Of a DNA stretch of 17,338 nucleotides, positions 1 to 6,195 are shown piece by piece. Position 1 is the first letter of the stretch. Each line of letters starts with the position of its first letter. The notes beneath the pieces were generated by a model. That model searched no databases. It saw only the letters and a list, made by a program, of their open reading frames with translations, and was not told where the DNA came from. This DNA is from Bacillota bacterium (GTDB lineage Bacteria; Bacillota; Clostridia; Lachnospirales; Anaerotignaceae), in contig JAHZDZ010000008.1 in the NCBI GenBank assembly GCA_019422105.1, forward strand, positions 1 through 17,338, read 5' to 3'. Made by a program: the position numbers and the translations under genes.

Positions 1-1
1 T

Positions 2-290
2 TTTATGGTATCATAACGATAAATTTCAGCGGAGATACTCATAAACCTGCGGTTTCTCGGTACATTTGCTATGCAAATGGCTTCTTATATGCACCCCCTT
101 TACAGGCAAGCCTGTATGAGTGTAACATTCAGCACCTTTTCTCCGCTTTTATGGTATAATATTCGCGAAAAAGCGGTGAAAGGCCGTAAAGAAAGCGCTG
201 CGATCGCCTGCGGACAAAGAGGCTTTCTTGAAAGGACTTGAAGAGTGAAACGACCGAGTAAGACGGAGTTTTACGAAGATTTCCGCTGAA
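2..290 (+). repeat. Tandem structured unit A (first of three)
   Basis: This is the first full copy of a roughly 288-base unit that recurs at 291 and 579. It begins with TTTATGGTATCAT and has a second related motif, TTTATGGTATAAT, at 148-160. Visible hairpins are AAACC/GGTTT (43-47 with 51-55), CATTTGC/GCAAATG (63-69 with 73-79), TACAGG-CAAG-CCTGTA (101-116), CCGCTTTT/AAAAGCGG around the second motif (143-150 with 169-176), AAGAAAGC/GCTTTCTT (189-196 with 222-229), and a 7-bp stem with one G-T pair (258-264 with 268-274). The copy touches the left edge of the window, so the array may continue upstream. Short open frames exist on both strands, but indels and stops differ between copies, so I do not call it coding. 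The family is not one I can name. Confidence 0.85.
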
Positions 291-578
291 TTTATGGTAT
301 CATAACGATAAATTTCAGCGGAGAACCTCGAAACCTGCGGTTTCTCGGTACATTTGCTACGCAAATGGCTTCTTATATGCACTCCCTTTACAGGCAAGCA
401 TGTATGGGTGTGTCCATTCAGCACCTTTTCTCCGCTTTTATGGTATAATATCTGCGAAAAAGGGAGAGAAGCTAAAAAGAAGCAGTCCGACGGTTTTACA
501 GTCAAGAATGCTTCTTTTAAGGCTTCGAGGAGCGACGCGACCGACAAGACCGAAGGTTTTGGAGGAACTCCGCGTCAA
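291..578 (+). repeat. Tandem structured unit B (second of three)
   Basis: This is the second full copy, in the same orientation and with the same hairpin order as unit A. Stems are GAAACC/GGTTTC (330-335 with 339-344), CATTTGC/GCAAATG (351-357 with 361-367), TACAGG-CAAG-CATGTA with one mismatch (389-404), AAAAGAAGC/GCTTCTTTT (475-483 with 510-518) and CAAGACC/GGTTTTG with one G-T pair (545-551 with 555-561). Motif copies are TTTATGGTATCAT at 291-303 and TTTATGGTATAAT at 437-449. Several stems differ from unit A in sequence on both arms yet still pair. The junction with unit A is itself an inverted repeat, CCGCTGAATTTAT (283-295) against ATAAATTTCAGCGG (308-321). Confidence 0.85.
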
Positions 579-865
579 TTTATGGTATAATGATGATAAA
601 TTTCAGCGGAGATACTCATAAACCTGTGGTTTATTCGTACATTTGCTGCGCAAATAGTCTGCACCCGAAACAATCTTTTGCAAGCAAGCTTGCAGTATTG
701 TTTCTGTGCAGCCTGCTTTCTCCGCTTTTATGGTATAATGTTCGCAATAAGCGGAGAAAAGCTGACAAGAAAGCGTTATGACCGCTTGCGGGCAAGAGGG
801 CTTTCTTAGGAAGCTTTGTGGAGTGAAACGGCCGAGCAAAACAAGGTTTTGCGAGGTTCTCCGTG
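579..865 (+). repeat. Tandem structured unit C (third of three)
   Basis: This is the third full copy, the most diverged of the three in its first half. Stems are ATAAACC/GGTTTAT (618-624 with 628-634), ATTTGC/GCAAAT (641-646 with 650-655), an extended hairpin GAAACAAT/ATTGTTTC (667-674 with 697-704) enclosing TGCAAG-CAAG-CTTGCA (679-694), CTCCGCTT/AAGCGGAG around the second motif (720-727 with 749-756), AAGAAAGC/GCTTTCTT (767-774 with 800-807) and GCAAAAC/GTTTTGC (836-842 with 846-852). Both motif copies, at 579-591 and 727-739, read TTTATGGTATAAT. The junction with unit B pairs CTCCGC (568-573) with GCGGAG (606-611), and AATTTAT (577-583) with ATAAATT (596-602). Confidence 0.85.
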
Positions 866-960
866 TTAATAATAATAGATTTCAGCAAAACTGCCTAGAA
901 ACCCTCGGCCTTTCGGCATTTTTGCCGGGAAAAGGGCCGCTTATGCAATCGTTATTTAAC
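866..960 (+). repeat. Decayed fourth unit and end of the array
   Basis: After unit C the sequence restarts with a weak match to the unit start (AATAATAGATTTCAGC) and a remnant of the first hairpin region, then loses the pattern. A different hairpin, CGGCC...GGCCG enclosing GGC/GCC, spans 906-939. I read this as a truncated copy that marks the right end of the array. The remaining bases up to the gene at 1062 show no further repeat and no clear -35/-10 pair. Confidence 0.5.
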
Positions 961-1061
961 AGGACAGAGATATTCTGTTGAGCCGGAGAAGTGAATTTGC
1001 AGTGAAAACAAATTTTTGATGGCCTTACAGACAGAGAATGCAGAAGAAAGGAATGAGTAAA

Positions 1062-2000
1062 ATGATAAAGACGGTGATAATGGACAGGTATCAATTCAGT
1101 GAGGAACAGCTTCAGAAAATACGGGAGCTTGGGTATGATGTCTCCGTACATATAGGGGAGAGGAAAATTCCGCTGACAGAAGAGGAATTGGAGTGTGAGG
1201 TGCTGATACAGGAGAACGCCTTTGTCATAAACCGGGCGGAGGACTTAAAAAGGGTAAAATTTGTGCAGGGCACGGCCGCCGGCACTGATGCCATACCAAT
1301 GGATACTTTGCAGAGGATGGGCGTAAAATACAGTAATGCCAGAGGAATATTCAGTATTCCCATGGCTGAATTTACACTTATGCGTCTTCTGGAGGTTTAC
1401 AAACGGGCGAGAGTGTTTGAAGAGTTAAAGGAGAAAAAAATATGGAAGCGCTTTCACAGTATTGAGGATTTAAAGGGGAAAAAAGCTGCTTTTCTGGGAA
1501 CGGGAGATATTGCCCAGGAAACAGCCAAAAGGCTTAGAGCCTTTGATGTGGAGGTGGTCGGATTTAACAGAAGTGAAAAGCCGGCTCCGTATTTTGATAC
1601 TGTGTATCCCATCGGTTCCGTAAAGGAAAAAATCGGTGACTATGATATTGTTATTGCGATACTCCCCTTGAATGAGGAGTCCAGAGGCCTGGTGGGAAAA
1701 GAATTTTTTGACGCTATGAAAGAAGGGTCCTTATTTGTCAATGTCGGAAGGGGCCCTGTGGTGGAGGAAAGGGCGCTCATTCAGGCAATGAAGGAAAAAA
1801 AGCTTATGGCGGCTGTTTTGGATGTATTTGAAAAGGAGCCTTTGTCTGAGGACAGTCCCCTGTGGGAATTTGACAATTTTTATTTTTCACCCCATAACTC
1901 AGGCGTTTCCCAGAGCAATGTGCCCTATCTGTTTGATCTGATATATGAAAACCTGAAAGCATACAAAAACGGCACGGAAATAAGGAACAGATTACTTTGA
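1062..2000 (+). CDS. D-isomer-specific 2-hydroxyacid dehydrogenase (NAD-binding)
   Basis: This cytoplasmic oxidoreductase should interconvert a 2-oxoacid and a D-2-hydroxyacid with NAD(P)H; the substrate cannot be read from sequence. The 312 residues show the family order: a catalytic domain split around a Rossmann domain, whose dinucleotide loop GTGDIA is at 146-151. The catalytic triad is visible as Arg230 (VNVGRGP), Glu259 (FEKEP) and His278 (SPHNSG). I start at ATG 1062 because AAAGGA lies 9 bases upstream; in-frame ATGs at 1038 and 1053 have no properly placed ribosome site and would add 8 or 3 residues. The PPK2 gene starts 14 bases after the stop, so the two are probably cotranscribed. 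No promoter is obvious nearby; extended -10 motifs in the upstream array are candidates. The family is certain; annotation as a phosphoglycerate dehydrogenase would be over-specific. Confidence 0.9.
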   Translation: MIKTVIMDRYQFSEEQLQKIRELGYDVSVHIGERKIPLTEEELECEVLIQENAFVINRAEDLKRVKFVQGTAAGTDAIPMDTLQRMGVKYSNARGIFSIPMAEFTLMRLLEVYKRARVFEELKEKKIWKRFHSIEDLKGKKAAFLGTGDIAQETAKRLRAFDVEVVGFNRSEKPAPYFDTVYPIGSVKEKIGDYDIVIAILPLNEESRGLVGKEFFDAMKEGSLFVNVGRGPVVEERALIQAMKEKKLMAAVLDVFEKEPLSEDSPLWEFDNFYFSPHNSGVSQSNVPYLFDLIYENLKAYKNGTEIRNRLL

Positions 2001-2014
2001 AAGAAGGCTTCGTT

Positions 2015-2881
2015 ATGGAAAAAGATTATATGGTTTTTGACGGCTCACATCAGTTTGATATCGGCCGATTTAAAAGCAGGGTAAAGGAAAGCGGGCTGTC
2101 AAAGGATAACTATCAGCCGGTGATGGCAAAAAACAGGGAGTTAATGGCGGCCCTCCAGGATAAGTTTTATGCCCATGGAAAAGACAGTATTCTGATACTG
2201 TTTCAGGCCATGGACGCTGCGGGAAAGGACGGCATGATAAAGCATGTCATGAGCGGGCTGAATCCTCAGGGTACCCAGGTGACCTCCTTTAAGGAGCCGT
2301 CCAAGGAGGAACTGAATCATGACTACCTTTGGCGCTGTATGAGGGCACTGCCGGAAAGAGGGAAAATAGGCATATTTAACCGTTCCTACTACGAGGATGT
2401 GTTGATTGCGAAGGTGCATGACCTGCCTTTTTTGCAGCAGAAGCTTCCCGAAAGATGTTTGAAGGATGATATATGGGAGAAAAGATACAGGCAGATAGGA
2501 GACTTTGAGCGCTATCTTTCGGAGAACGGCATAATTGTGCTGAAATTTTTTCTGCATGTGTCAAAGGAGGAGCAGAAAAAGCGCTTTTTGGAGCGTATCG
2601 ACAATGAATCGAAAAACTGGAAGTTCTCTTCCTCTGATATTGCGGAGAGACAATACTGGCACAGCTACCAAAAAGCCTATGAGGATGCTGTCAACAAGAC
2701 GGCGTCAGATCATGCTCCATGGTTTGTCATACCGGCGGACGCCAAATGGTACGCCCGCATAGCAGTCTCTGAAATTATCATAGAGGCTCTCCGTTTTACC
2801 AAACCAGACTATCCAAGGCTTGCAGCCAGGGAGTACCAAATGCTTGACGACTGCAAAAGGAAGCTTCTTTCGGAGGAATGA
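2015..2881 (+). CDS. PPK2-family polyphosphate:nucleotide phosphotransferase
   Basis: PPK2 enzymes transfer phosphate between inorganic polyphosphate and nucleotides (AMP, ADP or GDP, depending on class). The 288-residue protein has the single-domain P-loop kinase fold: Walker A-like QAMDAAGKDG at 64-73, the family motif GKIGIFNRSYYEDVL at 116-130 that supplies the second acidic and basic active-site residues, and a lid-like segment with KNWKFSS near 200-206. Length and motifs match one-domain PPK2 proteins, and the style suggests the class known to phosphorylate AMP and ADP, but class assignment needs an alignment. I use ATG 2015 because AGAAGG stands 7 bases before it; a TTG at 1997, overlapping the previous stop, is an alternative with weaker support. 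It follows the dehydrogenase closely, which suggests one transcript. No classical terminator follows; an AT-rich hairpin occurs at 2958-2983. Confidence 0.9.
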   Translation: MEKDYMVFDGSHQFDIGRFKSRVKESGLSKDNYQPVMAKNRELMAALQDKFYAHGKDSILILFQAMDAAGKDGMIKHVMSGLNPQGTQVTSFKEPSKEELNHDYLWRCMRALPERGKIGIFNRSYYEDVLIAKVHDLPFLQQKLPERCLKDDIWEKRYRQIGDFERYLSENGIIVLKFFLHVSKEEQKKRFLERIDNESKNWKFSSSDIAERQYWHSYQKAYEDAVNKTASDHAPWFVIPADAKWYARIAVSEIIIEALRFTKPDYPRLAAREYQMLDDCKRKLLSEE

Positions 2882-2957
2882 ACAGGCCGCAGTATGCCAC
2901 AAAAAAATGACTGTTTTTACAGCGGAAAAGGACTCCCGAATCCGAAAAATAATGAAT

Positions 2958-2983
2958 AAATTTTCATTCGTGAAATGAAATTT
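2958..2983. other. AT-rich inverted repeat after the PPK2 gene
   Basis: AAATTTTCATT (2958-2968) faces AATGAAATTT (2974-2983) around a 5-base loop, with one bulged base. It lacks GC pairs and a clean T-run, so it is a poor intrinsic terminator, but it is the only strong fold between the PPK2 stop and the promoter of glnN. Confidence 0.35.
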
Positions 2984-3012
2984 GGGCATAGTAACAAATT
3001 TTATGAAAACAC

Positions 3013-3041
3013 TTGCAATTTGCCATAAAAAATGGTATTCA
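3013..3041 (+). promoter_or_regulatory. Candidate promoter of glnN
   Basis: TTGCAA (3013-3018), a 17-base spacer and TATTCA (3036-3041) preceded by TGG form a moderate sigma-A promoter with an extended -10. The predicted start near 3048 would give a leader of about 105 bases that includes the hairpin at 3081-3108. Confidence 0.5.
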
Positions 3042-3080
3042 ATAGTAGTGAGGTTTTCAGATACTCGGTTTTGAACATAG

Positions 3081-3108
3081 GCGTTCTCAATTAATGAGGA
3101 CGCTTTTT
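3081..3108 (+). terminator. Terminator-like hairpin in the glnN leader (possible attenuator)
   Basis: GCGTTCTC (3081-3088) pairs with GAGGACGC (3096-3103), eight pairs with one G-T, around a 7-base loop, followed by TTTTT. It lies between the proposed glnN promoter and the glnN ribosome site, so it would stop transcription before the gene unless overridden. Attenuation of glutamine synthetase by ANTAR-type antiterminators is known in some Clostridia, but I do not see the typical pair of hexaloop hairpins here. If the promoter call is wrong, this could simply end the upstream transcript. Confidence 0.6.
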
Positions 3109-3153
3109 CACTTTTAATACCTATCATAAACGGTTGAAAGGAATGGTAACGGG

Positions 3154-5265
3154 ATGGAAAATTTTTCTTTGACAGAAGATTTCGGCATGAATGTATTTAA
3201 TGATGAAACCATGCGCCAGCGTCTTCCGAAAAAAGTATACGCGGAGATGAAAAAGACCATAGAAAACGGTGAGACAATGCGGGGGGAGATCGCTGATATT
3301 GTCGCCAATGTAATAAAGGACTGGGCCATGGAGCGGGGTGCAACCCATTATACCCACTGGTTTCAGCCTATGACGGGAATTACGGCGGAAAAGCATGATT
3401 CCTTTATCACACCTATCGGAAACGGCAGGGCTATCACGGAATTTTCGGGCAAGGAATTGATTAAGGGCGAGCCTGACGCTTCCTCCTTCCCCTCAGGCGG
3501 CTTGAGGGCGACCTTTGAGGCCAGAGGATATACGGCGTGGGACAGCACCTCACCCGCTTTTTTGAGGGAGGATGCTTCCGGCATTACCCTTTGCATCCCC
3601 ACGGCGTTTTGCTCTTATACGGGAGAGGCCCTTGACAAGAAAACACCTCTTTTGCGCTCCATGGAGGCAATCAGCGCGCAGTGCGTCCGAATACTCAGGC
3701 TTTTTGGAAACGACAGGGTAAAGAGGGTTATTTCCTCCGTTGGCCCTGAGCAGGAGTATTTTTTGATTGACAGGGATTTATATAAGCAGAGAAAAGACCT
3801 TATTTTTACAGGCCGCACTCTCTTTGGGGCAATGCCTCCCAAAGGGCAGGAGCTTGACGATCACTATTTCGGCATTCTCAAGGAGAGAGTCGCCTGCTTT
3901 ATGCGGGAGCTGAATGTGGAGCTTTGGAAAATGGGTGTGCCGGCAAAGACGCAGCACAACGAGGTTGCTCCCGCGCAGCATGAGCTGGCGCCGATTTATG
4001 AAAACACCAATGTGGCTACAGACCACAATCAGATTGCCATGGAGGCGCTAAAGAGGATTGCGGGACACCACAATCTTGTGTGCCTGCTTCACGAGAAGCC
4101 CTTTGCGGGCGTCAACGGATCCGGCAAGCACAACAACTGGTCCCTGACAACGGACGATGGTCAGAATCTCTTTGAGCCTGGCAAAACACCCCATGAAAAT
4201 GTGCAGTTTCTTCTGTTTCTTGTAGCGGTACTGAAGGCGGTGGATTTACATGCCGATTTGCTGCGCATCTCTGCAGCCAATCCGGGAAATGACCACAGGC
4301 TTGGGGCAAACGAGGCGCCTCCCGCTATTATTTCCGTATTTCTTGGAGAGCAGCTGGAGGATATTCTGGAGCAGATTGAGCAGGGAGAGGCCACCAGCAG
4401 CAAGCAGGGCGGCAATATGTCCATTGGCGTAAAATCTCTGCCGACACTGAAAAAGGATGTGACAGACCGCAACAGGACATCACCCTTTGCCTTTACGGGA
4501 AACAAATTTGAGTTCAGAATGGTGCCCTCCTCCGCATCCATTTCCTGTCCGAATCACATGCTCAACACCATTACAGCCGATGTTTTGTCTGATTTTGCAG
4601 ACGAGCTGGAAAAGGCGGAGGATTTTGAGAAGGCTGTTCACGATTTAATCCAAAGGACAGTGAAGGAGCACAAAAAAATTGTGTTTAACGGCAACGGCTA
4701 TTCTGATGACTGGGTAAAAGAAGCGGAGAGAAGGGGCCTTCCAAACATCAAGTCCATGGTGGATGCTATTCCCGCCCTTGAAAAAGATAAGGCCGTAGCA
4801 ATGTTTGAAAAGCATAATGTTTTGACGAGAGCGGAGTTATTTTCACGGGCAGAAATCCTTTACGAGGATTATATGAAGCAAATCAATATTGAGGCGAGAA
4901 CCATGATAGATATGGCGGCAAAACAGATTAAGCCGGCAGTCATTGCCTACGCAGGAGAACTGGCGGGCTCTTTGAATCAGGTGCGGGAGGCCGGAGCAGA
5001 CGTCAGCGTACAGATGGAGCTTCTCAATGAGGTGACAGCCCATCTGAATGAAATGAGCAGGAGGCTGGCGGAGCTTGAGGAGGTCACGGCTAAGGCCAGC
5101 GCAATGGAGGGAGAAAGAAGCTCGGAGGAAATAGCCAAATACTACAGGGATGTTGTATTTGTAAAGATGAACGAGCTGCGGGCGCCTGCCGACGCGCTGG
5201 AAATGATTGTGGATGAGGATTATTGGCCATTCCCGACCTACGGCGAATTGTTATTTGACATTTGA
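3154..5265 (+). CDS. glnN: Glutamine synthetase type III
   Basis: This enzyme makes glutamine from glutamate, ammonia and ATP in the cytoplasm and is a main entry point for nitrogen. The 703-residue length fits GSIII (about 700 residues), not GSI or GSII (about 350-470). Recognisable blocks are the N-terminal GSIII region with THYTHWFQP (64-71 onward), KGEPDASSFPSGGLR (104-118), the metal and glutamate site VGPEQEYFL (196-204), the family signature TQHNEVAPAQHE (266-277), and the ATP-binding loop KPFAGVNGSGKHNNWS (315-330). The C-terminal 100 or so residues are helical and charged, as is usual for GSIII. AAAGGA lies 11 bases before ATG 3154. The gene stands alone, between a leader with a candidate attenuator and a GC-rich terminator. 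Nitrogen-responsive control is likely but inferred. Confidence 0.97.
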   Translation: MENFSLTEDFGMNVFNDETMRQRLPKKVYAEMKKTIENGETMRGEIADIVANVIKDWAMERGATHYTHWFQPMTGITAEKHDSFITPIGNGRAITEFSGKELIKGEPDASSFPSGGLRATFEARGYTAWDSTSPAFLREDASGITLCIPTAFCSYTGEALDKKTPLLRSMEAISAQCVRILRLFGNDRVKRVISSVGPEQEYFLIDRDLYKQRKDLIFTGRTLFGAMPPKGQELDDHYFGILKERVACFMRELNVELWKMGVPAKTQHNEVAPAQHELAPIYENTNVATDHNQIAMEALKRIAGHHNLVCLLHEKPFAGVNGSGKHNNWSLTTDDGQNLFEPGKTPHENVQFLLFLVAVLKAVDLHADLLRISAANPGNDHRLGANEAPPAIISVFLGEQLEDILEQIEQGEATSSKQGGNMSIGVKSLPTLKKDVTDRNRTSPFAFTGNKFEFRMVPSSASISCPNHMLNTITADVLSDFADELEKAEDFEKAVHDLIQRTVKEHKKIVFNGNGYSDDWVKEAERRGLPNIKSMVDAIPALEKDKAVAMFEKHNVLTRAELFSRAEILYEDYMKQINIEARTMIDMAAKQIKPAVIAYAGELAGSLNQVREAGADVSVQMELLNEVTAHLNEMSRRLAELEEVTAKASAMEGERSSEEIAKYYRDVVFVKMNELRAPADALEMIVDEDYWPFPTYGELLFDI

Positions 5266-5280
5266 TGATTTGATTTATTT

Positions 5281-5304
5281 GAAGGGCGCCGTAAGGCGCC
5301 TTTT
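5281..5304 (+). terminator. Intrinsic terminator of glnN
   Basis: GGCGCC (5285-5290) pairs with GGCGCC (5295-5300) around GTAA and is followed by TTTT, starting 16 bases after the glnN stop codon. Confidence 0.85.
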
Positions 5305-5316
5305 CAGCGCGTCAAT

Positions 5317-5439
5317 AAAGTCAAAACCTTGAAAACCTGTCTCCGCTCCGGTCGATGCTGAACCTCCGGTGGATGTTCACCACCCCTAAAACTCCACAAG
5401 GACTATGCTTTTGACCCATAACGGAAAACAATGTTTTCC
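5317..5439. repeat. Dispersed repeat family 1, copy 1
   Basis: This spacer sequence shares its start (AAAGTCAAAA) and a 33-base block (5397-5429) with a second copy at 16435-16517. The block matches at 27 of 33 positions by eye, all differences being transitions. It ends in a perfect hairpin GGAAAAC-AAT-GTTTTCC (5423-5439). Both copies sit directly behind the terminator of a rightward gene. No coding potential is visible. Confidence 0.6.
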
Positions 5440-5486
5440 AATTGAGCATTATTTGATTTTGTAAAACAGTTACAAAAAGGCTTGCA

Positions 5487-5585
5487 GGGTTCGGGGACAG
5501 ACTCCCTGAGGATTTTGACAGTCCGAAAGGCACGGCGGCGCCTTTTTTTGATGGCTTAAATTCGCTTGTCTCTAAAACAGAGGGG
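5487..5585. repeat. Dispersed repeat family 2, copy 1
   Basis: The block starts with GGGTTCGGGGACAGA (5487-5501), identical to 10402-10416, and shares further pieces with that copy: a CTGA just after it, GCTTAAA-TCG-TTG in the middle, and AAAACAG near the end. The interior carries an extra GGCGGCGCC-containing stretch that the second copy lacks. The GGGGACAG style core resembles REP-like palindromic repeats, but no associated transposase is in the window. The bases from 5440 to 5486 and 5590 to 5650 show nothing else I can name. Confidence 0.55.
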
Positions 5586-5654
5586 AGTGTTTTTGGTCCC
5601 TGTTGTAGAAAAGTGTTGATATTAGGTCTGGTAAACAGGCCTTCGTCAAAACAA

Positions 5655-5690
5655 CTAAAAAAATCCCCACACTTTTTCGGTGTAAGGATT
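5655..5690 (-). terminator. Intrinsic terminator of the small membrane protein gene
   Basis: On the minus strand AATCCTTACAC (5690-5680) pairs with GTGTGGGGATT (5672-5662) in 11 consecutive pairs including two G-T pairs, around a 7-base loop, and is followed by a run of T. The G-T pairs exist only in the minus-strand transcript, which supports this orientation. It lies 60 bases past the stop codon of the gene at 5750-5950. Confidence 0.8.
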
Positions 5691-5749
5691 CTTTGACCCA
5701 ATTATATTATACCAGTAAGGCTAAAAACAACCCTGCAAACAGGAAGCAG

Positions 5750-5950
5750 TCACTCTTCTTTATCGGAACGATATCGTTTTAGATTCACGATAAATGCCGC
5801 TATCCAGATTAGCGCACAAAGAATATTCAATACGAACCAGAAAATAGAATCGTTATATTTTTGATATATCACTTCAAGTATAGCTCTGACTGACCAAAGA
5901 ATTGCACAAAGGGCGTAAAGTATCACCGCCAATCGGCTTGTTTTCTTCAT
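5750..5950 (-). CDS. Small two-helix membrane protein of unknown function
   Basis: A 66-residue protein with two hydrophobic stretches, roughly residues 6-29 (LAVILYALCAILWSVRAILEV) and 36-58 (FWFVLNILCALIWIAAFIVNL region), followed by a short basic and acidic tail (KRYRSDKEE). The positive tail and the short charged hairpin between the helices suggest a helical hairpin in the cell membrane. I trust the gene because GGAGG stands 8 bases before ATG 5950 and a strong terminator follows. An upstream in-frame TTG at 5965 overlaps the ribosome site and is unlikely to be the start. It is monocistronic and opposite to both neighbours, so context gives no function. I do not recognise the family. Confidence 0.75.
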   Translation of the reverse strand: MKKTSRLAVILYALCAILWSVRAILEVIYQKYNDSIFWFVLNILCALIWIAAFIVNLKRYRSDKEE

Positions 5951-6017
5951 TGTTTGCACCTCCAAATTCCCGCATTTCAGTACGTCTTCTCCGCTAAAGG
6001 TGATACAATTTTTCTAT

Positions 6018-6046
6018 ATCCTATCATACCGACTTGTTCTTCTCAA
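6018..6046 (-). promoter_or_regulatory. Weak candidate promoter of the small membrane protein gene
   Basis: Read on the minus strand, TTGAGA (6046-6041), 17 bases, then TAGGAT (6023-6018). The match to consensus is partial, but the position about 70 bases before the start codon is reasonable. Confidence 0.3.
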
Positions 6047-6119
6047 GGCGGTTTGGTGAAATCGACGGAGTTTTTTCCATACACACTTATCTACAACAGG
6101 GGAGTGTTTTTGTGTTCAC

Positions 6120-6148
6120 TTGACAGAATTTCTAAAGAATACTATCAT
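6120..6148 (+). promoter_or_regulatory. Promoter of the queA operon
   Basis: A perfect -35 box TTGACA (6120-6125) is separated by 17 bases from TATCAT (6143-6148). The predicted start near 6155 leaves a short leader of about 40 bases before the queA ATG at 6196. Confidence 0.8.
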
Positions 6149-6195
6149 TATACTAATTTATAATTGTATGCAGCCTTTAGAATGGAGACAATAAA

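Noticed and set aside
149..547. Open frame of 132 codons on the minus strand across the tandem array, with similar short frames in the other units
   Set aside because: The frames are not conserved from unit to unit, have no ribosome sites, and substitutions follow hairpin pairing and not codon positions.
2..865. CRISPR array
   Set aside because: The repeats are about 288 bases and diverged, with no short identical repeats separated by unique spacers, and no cas genes are present.
5321..5701. Open frame of 126 codons on the minus strand in the spacer after glnN
   Set aside because: It runs through two dispersed repeats and across the minus-strand terminator at 5655-5690, and has no ribosome site.
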